A stretch of 64,000 nucleotides of DNA from UBA7672 sp963718145 (GCA_963718145.1 CAVQYJ010000007.1:1-64000), one strand, 5' to 3'; positions 17,103 through 28,034 are shown, counted from the first letter of the stretch. Translations and numbers: made by a program. The notes: generated by a model from the letters alone, not told the origin.

Positions 17103-18116
17103 ATGGCTGAGCAGGGGCAAGGGGTGGCGCAGACGATCGAAGAGGCCATGTCTGGCCTCCCACCCGATTTTGCGTTCTTCGCCGATCGCTACAAGACCGT
17201 GATCCAGCCGCAGCTCGCCGGGCGCGAGGATGAGCGCGTCCGGGCGGTCAGGAAGCAGCGCAACTTCACGATCTATGCCGTCATCGCGGCGCTGGTGCTG
17301 AGCGGCGGAGGCGTCGCGCTGTTCCAGCACCCGGCCGTGGCCATTCTCGGCTTCGTTGTCGGCGGCGGCCTCTACGCCTGGGGCTCGACCGACGTCAACC
17401 GTCTCAAGACCGAGACCAAGCTGTTGCTGATCGATCCGGTGTCGGCGGAATTCGGGATGCAGTTCGAACTCGCCCCGCCCCAGCCGGACTCCATCCAGCG
17501 CTGTCACGGCCTCGGCCTGGTGCCGCGCTGGGACCGGGCGAGCTATGAGGACCGGCTCACCGGCATGCGAGCGGAATCGCCCTTTGAATTCTTCGAGGCG
17601 CACCTCGAGGAGAAGCGCACGACGACAGAGCGGGGCCGCACGCGCACCACTTGGGTCACCGTCTTCCGCGGCCAGTGCCTCGCCGTGAAGTTCCCGAAGG
17701 ATTTCGTTGGGGTAACGAAGGTCTACCGCGACATGGGCGCCTTCAACTGGCTGGCCAAGATGGGGGTGAAGGAACAGAAAGTGAGGCTGGAAGACCCTGT
17801 CTTCGAAAAGGCCTTCGAGGTCTATGGCTCCGACCAGGTCGAAGCCCGCTTTCTGCTGACGCCGGACTTTATGGAGCGCCTGATCGGCCTCGAACGCGCC
17901 TTCCAGGGCAAGCAGTTGCGCTGTGCGTTCGCCGGAGGGGAGATGCTGCTTGCCGTGGCGGGCAAGAATCTGCTGGAAGCAGGCTCGATGCACCGGCGGA
18001 TGGACGATCTTGGGCGTGTGAGGGAAATGCTGCAGGACTTCGCCGCCATCTTCCTGCTGATCGACGCGATGTCGCAGCGCCTGACGCCCGATGCCCTCAG
18101 AACCCCCGGCGCCTGA
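17103..18116 (+). CDS. DUF3137 membrane protein
   Basis: 337 residues starting directly after the ilvD stop. Two close transmembrane segments (about residues 56-73 and 79-96: YAVIAALVLSGGGVALFQ and VAILGFVVGGGLYAW) follow a short cytoplasmic N-terminus. The large C-terminal part holds the DUF3137 core, including FRGQCLAVKFPKDFVG and FEVYGSDQVEARFLLTPDFM. The function is unknown. It overlaps or abuts the YqhA-like gene, suggesting an operon ilvD-DUF3137-yqhA. Confidence 0.85.
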   Translation: MAEQGQGVAQTIEEAMSGLPPDFAFFADRYKTVIQPQLAGREDERVRAVRKQRNFTIYAVIAALVLSGGGVALFQHPAVAILGFVVGGGLYAWGSTDVNRLKTETKLLLIDPVSAEFGMQFELAPPQPDSIQRCHGLGLVPRWDRASYEDRLTGMRAESPFEFFEAHLEEKRTTTERGRTRTTWVTVFRGQCLAVKFPKDFVGVTKVYRDMGAFNWLAKMGVKEQKVRLEDPVFEKAFEVYGSDQVEARFLLTPDFMERLIGLERAFQGKQLRCAFAGGEMLLAVAGKNLLEAGSMHRRMDDLGRVREMLQDFAAIFLLIDAMSQRLTPDALRTPGA

Positions 18117-18153
18117 ACCCGCCTCCAGCGCAGAAAGACCGGTAGCAAGACCG

Positions 18154-18714
18154 ATGTCCAAGAAGCCTTTCTTCGAAAAACTGCTTGAAGGCGGCCTCTT
18201 CGCCTCGCGCTGGCTGATGGCGCCGTTCTATGTCGGCCTGATCGCAGCCCTCGGCGCGCTGATGGTCGTGTTCTTCCAGGAACTCTGGTTCGACCTGCCG
18301 GCGCTGTGGACGTTCGACGCCTCAGGCCATTTCGAGATGACTGCCGAAAAGGCGATCCTTCTGGCCCTGTCGCTGATCGACCTGTCGCTGGCGGGCAACC
18401 TCGTCGTCATCGTGATGTTCGCCGGCTACGAGAACTTCGTCTCCAAGATCGACACCGGCGACCACGAGGACCGGCCGGGCTGGATGGGGACGGTGGATTT
18501 TTCGGATCTCAAGCTGAAGCTCATCGCCTCGATCGTTGCGATCTCCGGGATCGCGCTGCTGAAGGCCTTCCTCGAACTCGGCGACGGCCACGAATTCGGT
18601 CCTGTCGAGCAGGTCAAGCTGATGTGGCAGGTGATTGTCCACCTGACCTTTGTGGTCTCCGGCGTGCTCCTCGCCCTGATGGACTGGCTCTCTGGCCACC
18701 AGAAGGCCCACTGA
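18154..18714 (+). CDS. YqhA/UPF0114 family membrane protein
   Basis: 186 residues from ATG 18154 (MSKKPFFEKLLEGGLFASRW), which matches the usual family start. An upstream ATG at 18091 would add 21 Pro/Ala-rich residues and overlap the previous gene by 26 bases, so it is a possible alternative. Family features: LFASRWLMAPFYVGL, the conserved IDLSLAGNLVVIVMFAGYENFVS and three to four transmembrane helices. The function is unknown. Confidence 0.88.
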   Translation: MSKKPFFEKLLEGGLFASRWLMAPFYVGLIAALGALMVVFFQELWFDLPALWTFDASGHFEMTAEKAILLALSLIDLSLAGNLVVIVMFAGYENFVSKIDTGDHEDRPGWMGTVDFSDLKLKLIASIVAISGIALLKAFLELGDGHEFGPVEQVKLMWQVIVHLTFVVSGVLLALMDWLSGHQKAH

Positions 18715-18735
18715 AGTTCACCCCCGCAAAAGAAA

Positions 18736-18762
18736 AGCCCCGCCGGCAATGCCGACGGGGCT
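18736..18762. terminator. GC-rich hairpin, terminator-like
   Basis: Stem AGCCCCG(C)CGGC / GCCG(A)CGGGGCT with one mismatch and a 3-base loop, 22 bases after the yqhA-like stop. The T-rich tail (TTTTCTTTTG) is on the minus-strand side, and the plus strand continues AAGGGTGA. It may end the ilvD operon, but the tail is in the wrong orientation for that. Confidence 0.45.
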
Positions 18763-18935
18763 AAGGGTGATTCTCGGGGGAGAGAATGATCCTGAGTACG
18801 CACGCCACGCGGCGTTGGATCGTCCGGAAAGGGGCGATGACGCGATTGTTTGGGGCGGGAATGCGGCGGAAACGCTTGACACCGGCGGGCCGCGAGATCG
18901 TCAATCCCGAAGGTAATTCGCCATAGGGGACAGCC

Positions 18936-21293
<2,358 letters not shown>

Positions 21294-21315
21294 CCCGAGG
21301 GCTATTGATCCGGCT

Positions 21316-21642
21316 CTAGAGAGCGCACTCGCCAGAAGTTGTGACCTCCGAGCCGCTACATTTCTGCTCGCTTAGATACTTGTACGCCTCGCCGCAGTAT
21401 TTTTTGGCGCGGCCGGGCTGTGCGAGATAGGAGCGCACCCCGGCGCAACCTTGCCGTTTTGCTGCTGCCCAGATCTCTTCCTCGCCGCCCATGCTCGCGA
21501 CACTCTTGCCGGTCGTCTGAACGGGCGGAACGGTCTCGTCGGTTTTTGCGGCGGGCGCGGCCGCCTGCTGGCCTTCTCCTAGCAACGCCATCGGGCCGGC
21601 AAGCGCGCATCCCATGACCGCGGCGACGACTACAGTTCGCAT
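21316..21642 (-). CDS. small secreted protein with four cysteines
   Basis: 108 residues from ATG 21642 (MRTVVVAAVMGCALAGPMALLG, a signal peptide). The mature part is Ala/Thr-rich, then EEIWAAAKRQGCAGVRSYLAQPGRAKKYCGEAYKYLS with further Cys in EQKCSG and GECAL, suggesting two disulfides. The start lies 13 bases inside the end of the TIR gene, so the two are probably co-transcribed. No family is recognised. Confidence 0.6.
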   Translation of the reverse strand: MRTVVVAAVMGCALAGPMALLGEGQQAAAPAAKTDETVPPVQTTGKSVASMGGEEEIWAAAKRQGCAGVRSYLAQPGRAKKYCGEAYKYLSEQKCSGSEVTTSGECAL

Positions 21643-22652
21643 GGCGTCCACACGTTCCTTGATCCTTCGGTCTTGTCCTCGACAACGAGATTGAAACTGC
21701 GAATGTCGGTCGTGGCCATGAACTCCGGCGTCAGCACATAACTATGCCCTACCTGCTCGGCGGGCTCCAGCACGGTTGTGCGCAGCTGAAGCGCTGCGTC
21801 GGCGTCGATCATGTGGACGAACCGATTTTCCGGCGTGGTGACGATCAGCCTGCCGCTCTCCAGCGTAATCTTGGGGCCCGCAGCGCAGGGCTGGCCGTCG
21901 CTCCACCGCCAACGCCCAATGACACGTTGAGCGAAGGAGTCGCCGCCGCCGAGCGCGGGCGCAGGGGGAATGGGGCGGGCGCCGTTCGCGCACGTTTCGG
22001 ATGAAGGATCGGAGCCGTCGAGACAGGTGGGACCGAGGCCGGTAGGCCCCACGGAGGCTTCAGGCCCAGACATGGTCGGATCGGACGTCTTCGCGTTCTG
22101 GTCAAAAAACGTCTGCATGGCGAGCGTACCCACTACCGCGAGCGCGACGATCGCGAGCACTACGAGGCCTAGAAACATCCGCGCCTGCTTCTGCGCGGCG
22201 GTCGGGACCGGTGTAAGATAAGGCGTCTTCGGCGGCGCACGACCTGCCCCCACGCCGCGGCCCAGCCGCGCTTCCACTTCCGTCACCAGCCGCGCCATGC
22301 CGCCGGAGCTGGCGTTGCGCCAGTCCTGCAGCTGGATGCCCTGAACCAGATAGAGCCCCATCGGGAAATCGCTGGCCGCCAGCGTCTCGATCATCACCGG
22401 CACAAGCTTGCCCGCATCGCGCGCGACAATCGCCTCGTGCCGCACATTGGGGCTGGCGATCGACTCCTTCGACCACAGCACCACGGCCGCCCTGGCGTTC
22501 GAGAGCTTGCCCCTTATCCAGGTGTCCCAGTCGACGCCGGGAGGGGTTTCCTGATCCCAGAACACGTCGATGCCGGCCCGCGACAGGGCTGCCTGCACGC
22601 GCTCCGCCGCCGCGCGGTCCTTGCTGGAATAGGAGAGAAAAACGTCCGCCAT
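21630..22652 (-). CDS. TIR-domain membrane protein
   Basis: 340 residues from ATG 22652 (MADVFLSYSSKDRAAAERVQ); the 10 extra residues of a longer frame lack support. The TIR domain (TIR_2 type) covers residues 1 to about 135, with VFLSYSSKDR, VVLWSKESIASPNVRHEA and VPVMIE. Glu73 in RHEA is at the position of the catalytic Glu of TIR NADases. One transmembrane helix (about 158-179) follows, then a C-terminal domain with Cys that should lie in the periplasm. Bacterial TIR proteins act in NAD cleavage, antiphage defence or signalling; the membrane-spanning layout fits signalling better. It belongs to the minus-strand run xthA-lipoprotein-TIR-small secreted protein. Confidence 0.85.
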   Translation of the reverse strand: MADVFLSYSSKDRAAAERVQAALSRAGIDVFWDQETPPGVDWDTWIRGKLSNARAAVVLWSKESIASPNVRHEAIVARDAGKLVPVMIETLAASDFPMGLYLVQGIQLQDWRNASSGGMARLVTEVEARLGRGVGAGRAPPKTPYLTPVPTAAQKQARMFLGLVVLAIVALAVVGTLAMQTFFDQNAKTSDPTMSGPEASVGPTGLGPTCLDGSDPSSETCANGARPIPPAPALGGGDSFAQRVIGRWRWSDGQPCAAGPKITLESGRLIVTTPENRFVHMIDADAALQLRTTVLEPAEQVGHSYVLTPEFMATTDIRSFNLVVEDKTEGSRNVWTPCEL

Positions 22653-22709
22653 GCCATGCGTCCCCGGAGAGAAGGATAGCATGCGTCGCGCCGGACGGAA
22701 CCCTGTGGA

Positions 22710-23171
22710 TCAGCCTGCGCGCGTAACTCCGGCGCCGCGGACGGCGATGTAGATGTCTTCCGTCGGTCTCCACCCCTCGGGCATATGCTGGTTGGTCTTC
22801 GCCGGAACGAGCAGCAGCACGGCGTCGTTGTTGTTGAACCGGAATTGCGCGATCACCTCGACCTTGTAGAGCCTGATCGTGTCCTTGCCATCCTGCCGAG
22901 CATCGAAGCTGGCGAGCTTTGCCGGCCAACCTGGCTCCGTATAGTGCGCCTTGATCACATCGAGGTCCTTCTCCCGCCCCGCGGCAGAGAGAGCCGCGAC
23001 CAGTTCCGGCCGCCATTCCAGTGTCGAATAAATCTCGCCGGGACTGGAGATCGTCGCAGCCCACGGCTCGAAGGCCGCTTTCGGCATGCTGGCGCAAGCG
23101 GCAAGGGCGAGAAGCATCAGCCCCGCCGCAGCGGCCGAGAGCGGCCTGGTCGTCCATCCGAAAGGCATCAT
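22710..23171 (-). CDS. putative lipoprotein
   Basis: 153 residues from ATG 23171, with GGAG about 8 bases upstream. A lipoprotein signal MMPFGWTTRPLSAAAAGLML runs into LALAACASMP with the Cys in the lipobox. The mature part is unfamiliar: IYSTLEWRPELVAALSAAGR, HYTEPGWPAKLASFDARQDG and YKVEVIAQFRFNNNDAVLLL. It starts 18 bases after the xthA stop and is followed by the TIR gene at 57 bases, so it is probably part of the same transcript. Confidence 0.7.
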   Translation of the reverse strand: MMPFGWTTRPLSAAAAGLMLLALAACASMPKAAFEPWAATISSPGEIYSTLEWRPELVAALSAAGREKDLDVIKAHYTEPGWPAKLASFDARQDGKDTIRLYKVEVIAQFRFNNNDAVLLLVPAKTNQHMPEGWRPTEDIYIAVRGAGVTRAG

Positions 23172-23189
23172 CGTGGCGCTCCTCAATCC

Positions 23190-23969
23190 CTAGTCTGCCA
23201 GCGCTGCAATTACCGGCACGTGGTCCGACGGCTTGTCCAGGCCGCGCGCCGTGCGGTGGATGGCGATCGAGTGCAACCGGTCGGCCGCCTGCGGGCTGCA
23301 CATCAGGTGGTCGATGCGGATGCCCCAGTCCTTCTGCCAGGCGCCGGCCTGGTAGTCCCAGAACGTGTATTTCTGCATCCGTCCATCGCGCGCCATGAAG
23401 GCGTCGGTGTAGCCCAGGTGCTGCAGCGTGCGGAACTTCTCCCGCGTGGTGGCGAAGGCGAGCGCATCCTCGGCCCACGCTTTGGGATCCCAGCAATCCT
23501 CGTCGCGCGGGATGCAGTTGAAGTCCCCCGCCAGCACGATCGCCTCTTCAGTCTCCAGCAACTGCTTCGCCCTGGCGATCAGCCGGTCCATCCAGCGCAG
23601 CTTGTAGTCGTATTTCTCGCCCGGCCGCGGATTGCCGTTCGGCAGGTAGACCGACGCCACGCGCACCGGCCGCGGGCTTTCGATCAGCACTTCGAGATAC
23701 CGGCTCTGCTCGTCGCCATCTTCCCTCGCAAGCCCACGCACCTCGTCCGAAATGCGGTGCTTCGAAAGCACCGCCACGCCATTATACGTCTTCTGGCCGA
23801 ACACGGCACAGTTGAAGCCGAGCGCCTCCAGCTCCTCGCGCGGGAACTTCTCGTCGACGCACTTGATCTCCTGCAGGCACCACACGTCGGCATCGACGCT
23901 CTTCAGCACCTCCACCACCGTCGGCAGGCGCGCATTGACGGAGTTCACGTTCCAGGTGGCGATCTTCAT
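23190..23969 (-). CDS. xthA: exodeoxyribonuclease III
   Basis: 259 residues from ATG 23969 (MKIATWNVNSVNARLPTVVE); the frame open upstream of it is not conserved. Endonuclease/exonuclease/phosphatase fold with all catalytic signatures: TWNVNSVNAR, CLQEIKCVDEKFP, SVYLPNGNP, AGDFNCIPRDED and WGIRIDHLM...SDHVPVIA. It acts as AP endonuclease and 3' exonuclease in base excision repair. In many alphaproteobacteria xthA is next to erpA and dgt; here erpA is 7 kb away. Confidence 0.95.
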   Translation of the reverse strand: MKIATWNVNSVNARLPTVVEVLKSVDADVWCLQEIKCVDEKFPREELEALGFNCAVFGQKTYNGVAVLSKHRISDEVRGLAREDGDEQSRYLEVLIESPRPVRVASVYLPNGNPRPGEKYDYKLRWMDRLIARAKQLLETEEAIVLAGDFNCIPRDEDCWDPKAWAEDALAFATTREKFRTLQHLGYTDAFMARDGRMQKYTFWDYQAGAWQKDWGIRIDHLMCSPQAADRLHSIAIHRTARGLDKPSDHVPVIAALAD

Positions 23970-24079
23970 CCGGCCTTGATAGCGCGCGCCTCGCCAAACG
24001 GAAGCGCCTGACGTTCCCGTTTGCGGCGCCCGCAGATTTTTTCGGTGGACTTGTGCGTATCCATTGCCTGCAGGGCGAA

Positions 24080-24103
24080 TGTAGATTACATATGTAATCC
24101 ACA
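24080..24103. promoter_or_regulatory. CopY/BlaI-like operator palindrome
   Basis: A perfect 16-bp palindrome, GATTACATATGTAATC at 24084-24099, extended by TGT/ACA outside one mismatched pair. The core TACATATGTA (24087-24096) fits the TACAnnTGTA operator of BlaI/MecI/CopY repressors. It is AT-rich in GC-rich surroundings and lies 81 bases upstream of the ExbD gene and about 110 upstream of xthA, so it could control either. The regulator is not in the window. Confidence 0.55.
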
Positions 24104-24184
24104 ACCGCAACGCACGTGCGCATCGGCGCGCAAGGCCCCAAGCCTTGCCCGTATCGCGGACTTGCAAGCCCAGGGGAGATTGAC

Positions 24185-24598
24185 ATGGCGATGCAGACAG
24201 AACCTGCCAGGGATGGAGAACCAAATGCAGACATCAACACCACGCCGCTGATCGACGTGATGCTGGTGCTTCTGGTCATGCTGATCGTCACGTTGCCGCC
24301 GCAGCGCCACGCCATCAAGTTGGATACGCCCTTGCCGTGCGGCGCGGACTGCCCGGAGGACAAGGCGCCGGATCCCATCACCATCGCCCTCGACTTCGAC
24401 GGCTCTCTCTCCTGGAATGGCGCGACCATCACGCTCGCCGACCTCGACCAGCGCCTCGCCGCCGAAGCTCGCCGCGCGAAGCAGCCCGAAATCCACATCC
24501 GGCCCAGCCGTCTCACGAAATACGGCGCCGTCGCCCACGTGATGGCGGCGGCCCAGCGCCAGGGCCTTGGCAAGCTGGGGGTGATGGCGTCGAGCTGA
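24185..24598 (+). CDS. ExbD/TolR-family biopolymer transport protein, orphan
   Basis: 137 residues from ATG 24185, 6 bases after GGGGAGA. One transmembrane helix follows the conserved INTTPLIDVMLVLLVMLI; the periplasmic domain contains ITIALDFDGSLSWNGATITL and HIRPSRLTKYGAVAHVMAAA. ExbD works with ExbB to couple proton flow to TonB, but no exbB or tonB lies beside it. Two Cys (LPCGADCPED) in the periplasmic part are unusual. It probably responds to the palindrome upstream. Confidence 0.85.
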   Translation: MAMQTEPARDGEPNADINTTPLIDVMLVLLVMLIVTLPPQRHAIKLDTPLPCGADCPEDKAPDPITIALDFDGSLSWNGATITLADLDQRLAAEARRAKQPEIHIRPSRLTKYGAVAHVMAAAQRQGLGKLGVMASS

Positions 24599-24608
24599 GC
24601 GGAGACTT

Positions 24609-25751
24609 TCAGCCCTTGCGCTTGATCTTCGGCGTGAAGGCGAGGAAGCGGCGAGGGTTGTCGACCATGATCTGGCGCAGCACCTCGTCGCTCGCGCCTG
24701 CCGCCTTCAGCTTGGGGACGAAGACGGTGAGCGTCTTCCCATATCCGCCATTCGGGTTGTTGCGCTTCAGTTCCCGCGCCGAGGACAGGTCGGAAGAGAA
24801 CATCAGGCTGCCGGCATAGCCCGCCTCGATCAGCGACATCACCATCGGCACGACCGGACCGTCGCCTGCGCCGCCCTGGCGGTCGAAGCCGACGAAGGCG
24901 CCGCGACGGATGATGGCGCGCTGGATCTCGGTGTTGGCGTCCACCAGATTCCCAAGATGGCCGATCACCACATGCTTCGGGTCGACCCCTGCGTCCTCGA
25001 GAATGTCGAGCTGCTGCAGCGCCGATTTTCCGGGAATGCCAGTGTGGGTGAAGATCGGGATGTTGGTTGCGACATGCACGCGGCCGATGGCGCGAAACAC
25101 CTTGCGCTCGTCCCGGGTGATGTAGTCCCACGATCCGATCTCGCCGAGCGCGCCGATATTGTCGGCGTTCACCTGCTTCATGATCTGCTGGTAGACCTGG
25201 TCCTCGCTCCAGCCGCTCAGCTCTTTCGGATAGAAAGGCTGCGCGTAGAAGCCGGCGCTTGCGACGATCGGCAGGCCAGATTTCTGCGAGATCTTGCGCA
25301 GGAAACTCATGTCGCGGCCCATGTCGGGGTGGCCGCCATCGACGATGCAGGCGATGCCGTCGGCCTTGGCCTTCGCCATCTCGTCCGACATCAGGTCCAC
25401 ATCATCCATGAAGTAGGGCGCTGCCGCCGCTGGCGCGGCAGGAGCAGCGGCAGCGGCGGCTGTGGCAGGCGCGGCGGCGTTCGGCGCGCGGTTCGCCGCG
25501 CGGCTCTCTGCGGCAAAGCGCGACCAGTCGGCCAGGAATCCGTCTCGCAGCGACATGTGCTCGTGGAAAAGCGTGGCGCCGCCAGCCAGGTCTTCCGGCG
25601 CATGGTCCTTGAGGAGCGTGCGGATCACCGCGCCTTTGGGAAACGCCGCCTGCGCGCTCGCTGCGCCCGAGAGCGCCGCTGCGGCCACGCCCGCGCCCAG
25701 CATTGCAATGGTTTCGCGGCGCGTGCGCCCGATCCTGCGATCAGCGGTCAT
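24609..25751 (-). CDS. phosphotriesterase-family metallohydrolase with Tat signal
   Basis: 380 residues from ATG 25751, 8 bases after GGGAG; an ATG two codons upstream (25757) is too close to the ribosome binding site. The N-terminus is a Tat signal (RRIGRTRRETIAMLGAG ... ASAQA). The TIM-barrel metal ligands are FHEHMS, THTG, GHLG and FSSDLSSA; the position of the bridging Lys is occupied by ALGEIGSWD, so a Glu may bridge the metals. An Ala/Pro-rich insert (about residues 90-112) splits the first part. The family hydrolyses lactones, phosphotriesters and similar esters; the substrate is unknown. Confidence 0.85.
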   Translation of the reverse strand: MTADRRIGRTRRETIAMLGAGVAAAALSGAASAQAAFPKGAVIRTLLKDHAPEDLAGGATLFHEHMSLRDGFLADWSRFAAESRAANRAPNAAAPATAAAAAAPAAPAAAAPYFMDDVDLMSDEMAKAKADGIACIVDGGHPDMGRDMSFLRKISQKSGLPIVASAGFYAQPFYPKELSGWSEDQVYQQIMKQVNADNIGALGEIGSWDYITRDERKVFRAIGRVHVATNIPIFTHTGIPGKSALQQLDILEDAGVDPKHVVIGHLGNLVDANTEIQRAIIRRGAFVGFDRQGGAGDGPVVPMVMSLIEAGYAGSLMFSSDLSSARELKRNNPNGGYGKTLTVFVPKLKAAGASDEVLRQIMVDNPRRFLAFTPKIKRKG

Positions 25752-25935
25752 GTCCATCACTCCCTCGGGAACCTGGCTCGATTTGGCCGGTCCTCATCGT
25801 GTTGCCCGCAGTCTAGATGCCGGCGTGACGTCGCGCCAGCCGCCGCACAGGGCGCCTCACACAGTCGTGGCCTTACTTGACACTGCCGTCGCGCCCCGAC
25901 CAAGTGGGTGCGTCCGTTCGGGGAGACGTCGGGGC

Positions 25936-26679
25936 TTGTTTCACGATCTGCTTCAATGGCTGCAGGATGTGCCCGGCGCCGCCGATGGCGATCCCACGAC
26001 GTCTTGGAGCCAGCAGTTCGGCGGCTCGCTGCACCTCTGGGCGCTGACAGAGGGAACGCACGTCCTCTCGCTGATGCTGTTCGCCGGCACCATCCTGATG
26101 GTCGACCTGCGCATGCTCGGGGTCGTGTTCAGGAACGTCCCTTACTCGGCGCTCAACAACAAGGTGCTGCCGCTCACCGTCGCCGGCTTTGCCATCGCCA
26201 CGGTCACGGGCCTGCTGCTCTTCTTCTCGAACCCGGTGCACTACTATCATTCGGTCTTCTTTCGCGCGAAAATCCTCTTCCTCATCGTCGCGGCTGTGAA
26301 CATCTTCTGGTTTCACTACCGGGTTCAGAAGACTCTTGCCGAATGGGATGCGCTGCCCAGCCCGCCGCCCCTGGTCAAGCTCGCAGCCGGCGTCTCGCTT
26401 GCTTCCTGGGTTCTGGTGATCCTGTTCGGTCGCCTCACCGCCCTGACCTTCTTCGAGTGCGAGAACATGCCTCGCGGCACGTTTGGCTATGTTTTCGCCG
26501 AATGCGAGCCCGTGATGCGCGCCGTTGAGCAGATGAACGAGGAAGGAGCGGTTGAAGAAGAGGCGGTCCCCGAAGACGGCGCGTCAGAGGAAGTAGCCGC
26601 CCCTGATGAAGCGGCGCCCTCAGAAGACGCGGCGCCCGAACAGGCCAAACCGCCCGCGGCCTCGGAGCGGAAAGACTAA
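25936..26679 (+). CDS. DUF6644-like membrane protein with acidic tail
   Basis: About 247 residues if translation starts at TTG 25936 (LFHDLLQWLQDVPGAADGDP), the only in-frame start near the conserved region; a GGGGAGA lies 12-18 bases upstream. Five predicted transmembrane helices include HLWALTEGTHVLSLMLFAGT and VLPLTVAGFAIATVTGLLLF. A C-terminal Glu/Ala/Pro-rich tail of about 50 residues follows. The stop is 2 bases before a paralogous gene. His residues inside helices are compatible with haem binding, but that is inference. Function unknown. Confidence 0.75.
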   Translation: MFHDLLQWLQDVPGAADGDPTTSWSQQFGGSLHLWALTEGTHVLSLMLFAGTILMVDLRMLGVVFRNVPYSALNNKVLPLTVAGFAIATVTGLLLFFSNPVHYYHSVFFRAKILFLIVAAVNIFWFHYRVQKTLAEWDALPSPPPLVKLAAGVSLASWVLVILFGRLTALTFFECENMPRGTFGYVFAECEPVMRAVEQMNEEGAVEEEAVPEDGASEEVAAPDEAAPSEDAAPEQAKPPAASERKD

Positions 26680-26681
26680 AG

Positions 26682-27530
26682 ATGGATTTCGCCACGCTCT
26701 TTCCCGATCTCAAGCCGTGGGTGCAGAGCCTCTCCACGCTCTGGCCGGTCCCGATGATCAAGTCGTCGAGCTGGATGTTCCACGCCATCCTGGTCACGCA
26801 CCTGCTGGGCCTCGTCACCGTCGGCGGCGCCATCCTGCTGCCGGGCCTGCGCCTGATGGGCGTGGGAATGACAACCGAGTCTCCGGCCTCGATCGAGAAG
26901 ACCGTGCGCCCGTGGCTGTGGGGCGCGCTGGTCGTGCTTGTGATCACCGGCGTGCTGATGGGCATGGTCAACCCGATGCGGCTCTACAGCCGGCCGGCCT
27001 TCCTCGTGAAGGTGATAGCCCTTGTCCCGGCGCTGATCCTGTCACTGGCCGTCGTCCGCTCGATCGCCAGCCGCGACGGCGTCATCACCCGGAATGCGAA
27101 GATCATGGCTGGCGTCGCCCTGGCCGTGTGGCTCGCCGCGGTCCTCATCTTCGGCACGGCCTACGGCGCGGCGCCGGGCGCGTTCCACATCATCACCGCC
27201 GGCTGGCTCATCGTCATGGCTTTCGGCTCGCGCATGACGCGCATCGCCCTCGGCGCAATCACCGCCGCCATCGTAATCGTCGTCGGCGTCGTCACCTATG
27301 TCGTCTACAACCCGCTCGACAACTACGACATCGTCATGGAGATCAACCGCTGGACGCTGCGCCTCGGTGCGCTTCTGGTCGCCGGCTTCGCGCTCTGGGA
27401 GTTTGGCCGCGCCGGCAAGACTGCCAACGCGCCGCCTGCGCTCAACCGCCTCATCGGCCTGCTGGCCATCCTCGCCTGGTTCACCGTCGCCGCCGCCGGC
27501 CGCTGGATCGGCCTCGGCACCAGCGGCTGA
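26682..27530 (+). CDS. DUF6644-like membrane protein
   Basis: 282 residues, ATG 2 bases after the previous stop. Seven or so transmembrane helices: WMFHAILVTHLLGLVTVGGA, LWGALVVLVITGVLMGMVNP, FLVKVIALVPALILSLAVVR, and four more to the end. The HLLGL/GLRLMG region resembles the upstream gene, so the pair arose by duplication and probably forms one membrane complex. Function unknown. Confidence 0.8.
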   Translation: MDFATLFPDLKPWVQSLSTLWPVPMIKSSSWMFHAILVTHLLGLVTVGGAILLPGLRLMGVGMTTESPASIEKTVRPWLWGALVVLVITGVLMGMVNPMRLYSRPAFLVKVIALVPALILSLAVVRSIASRDGVITRNAKIMAGVALAVWLAAVLIFGTAYGAAPGAFHIITAGWLIVMAFGSRMTRIALGAITAAIVIVVGVVTYVVYNPLDNYDIVMEINRWTLRLGALLVAGFALWEFGRAGKTANAPPALNRLIGLLAILAWFTVAAAGRWIGLGTSG

Positions 27531-27635
27531 CGGTCAGGCGGACTTGTCCAGCACAAACCATCGGCCAAGCCGAACGCCCACCTCGCGCTCGTGATTGCGG
27601 GCCTGCTGGGCCTCCTGGAAGCAATCTCAACCGGC

Positions 27636-28034
27636 TCACTTCGCCAGCTCAAAGCCGGGAAGGCGCGCCGCCTTTCTGTCGAAGGTAAATGTCACCGAAC
27701 ATCCAGCGGCCATCGCTAGCGCAGATATCAGGCTGTCCTCGAATGGCGCTCCATTCTCTTCGAGCGCAAGCGCGGCGATCAAGACTTCCTGCTCCGCCTC
27801 AATGCTCAACGCAGGATCAGCGAGAAGCGCTTTCAGGGCTGCCGCGACATCGGGCCCAGAATACTCGTAGACATTTTGCAGCACCCAGGCGGTTTCAAGA
27901 ACCACCGCAAGACTGATATACCCCGGCTCAGATGCGGTCAGTCGCTTTTCTACGATCGTTCGGGCGATCTCATACTGTTCGGGATGATCTTGAGTCAGCA
28001 GTCGCACGACGACATTTGTGTCGAGACCAATCAC
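27636..28034 (-). CDS. vapC: VapC toxin, PIN-domain ribonuclease
   Basis: 132 residues. PIN-domain acidic residues are in place: Asp5 in IGLDTNVVVRLL, Glu in SLAVVLETAWVLQ, Asp in APFEDSLISALA and Asp in TFTFDRKAARLPGF. PIN toxins cleave tRNA or other RNA when freed from the antitoxin. Its ATG overlaps the antitoxin stop (4 bases at 28031-28034). Confidence 0.93.
   Translation of the reverse strand: MIGLDTNVVVRLLTQDHPEQYEIARTIVEKRLTASEPGYISLAVVLETAWVLQNVYEYSGPDVAAALKALLADPALSIEAEQEVLIAALALEENGAPFEDSLISALAMAAGCSVTFTFDRKAARLPGFELAK

Noticed and set aside
15324..18161. Very long open frame on the minus strand opposite ilvD and DUF3137
   Set aside because: It mirrors the codon pattern of the plus-strand genes, has His/Arg/Asp-rich nonsense composition and crosses gene boundaries. 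ilvD is certain on the other strand.
18870..18900. TTGACA at about 18877 as promoter for the DPP-IV-like gene
   Set aside because: No acceptable -10 box at 16-18 bases.
22785..24011. Plus-strand frame of 408 residues opposite xthA and the lipoprotein gene
   Set aside because: Crosses two supported minus-strand genes; no domain.
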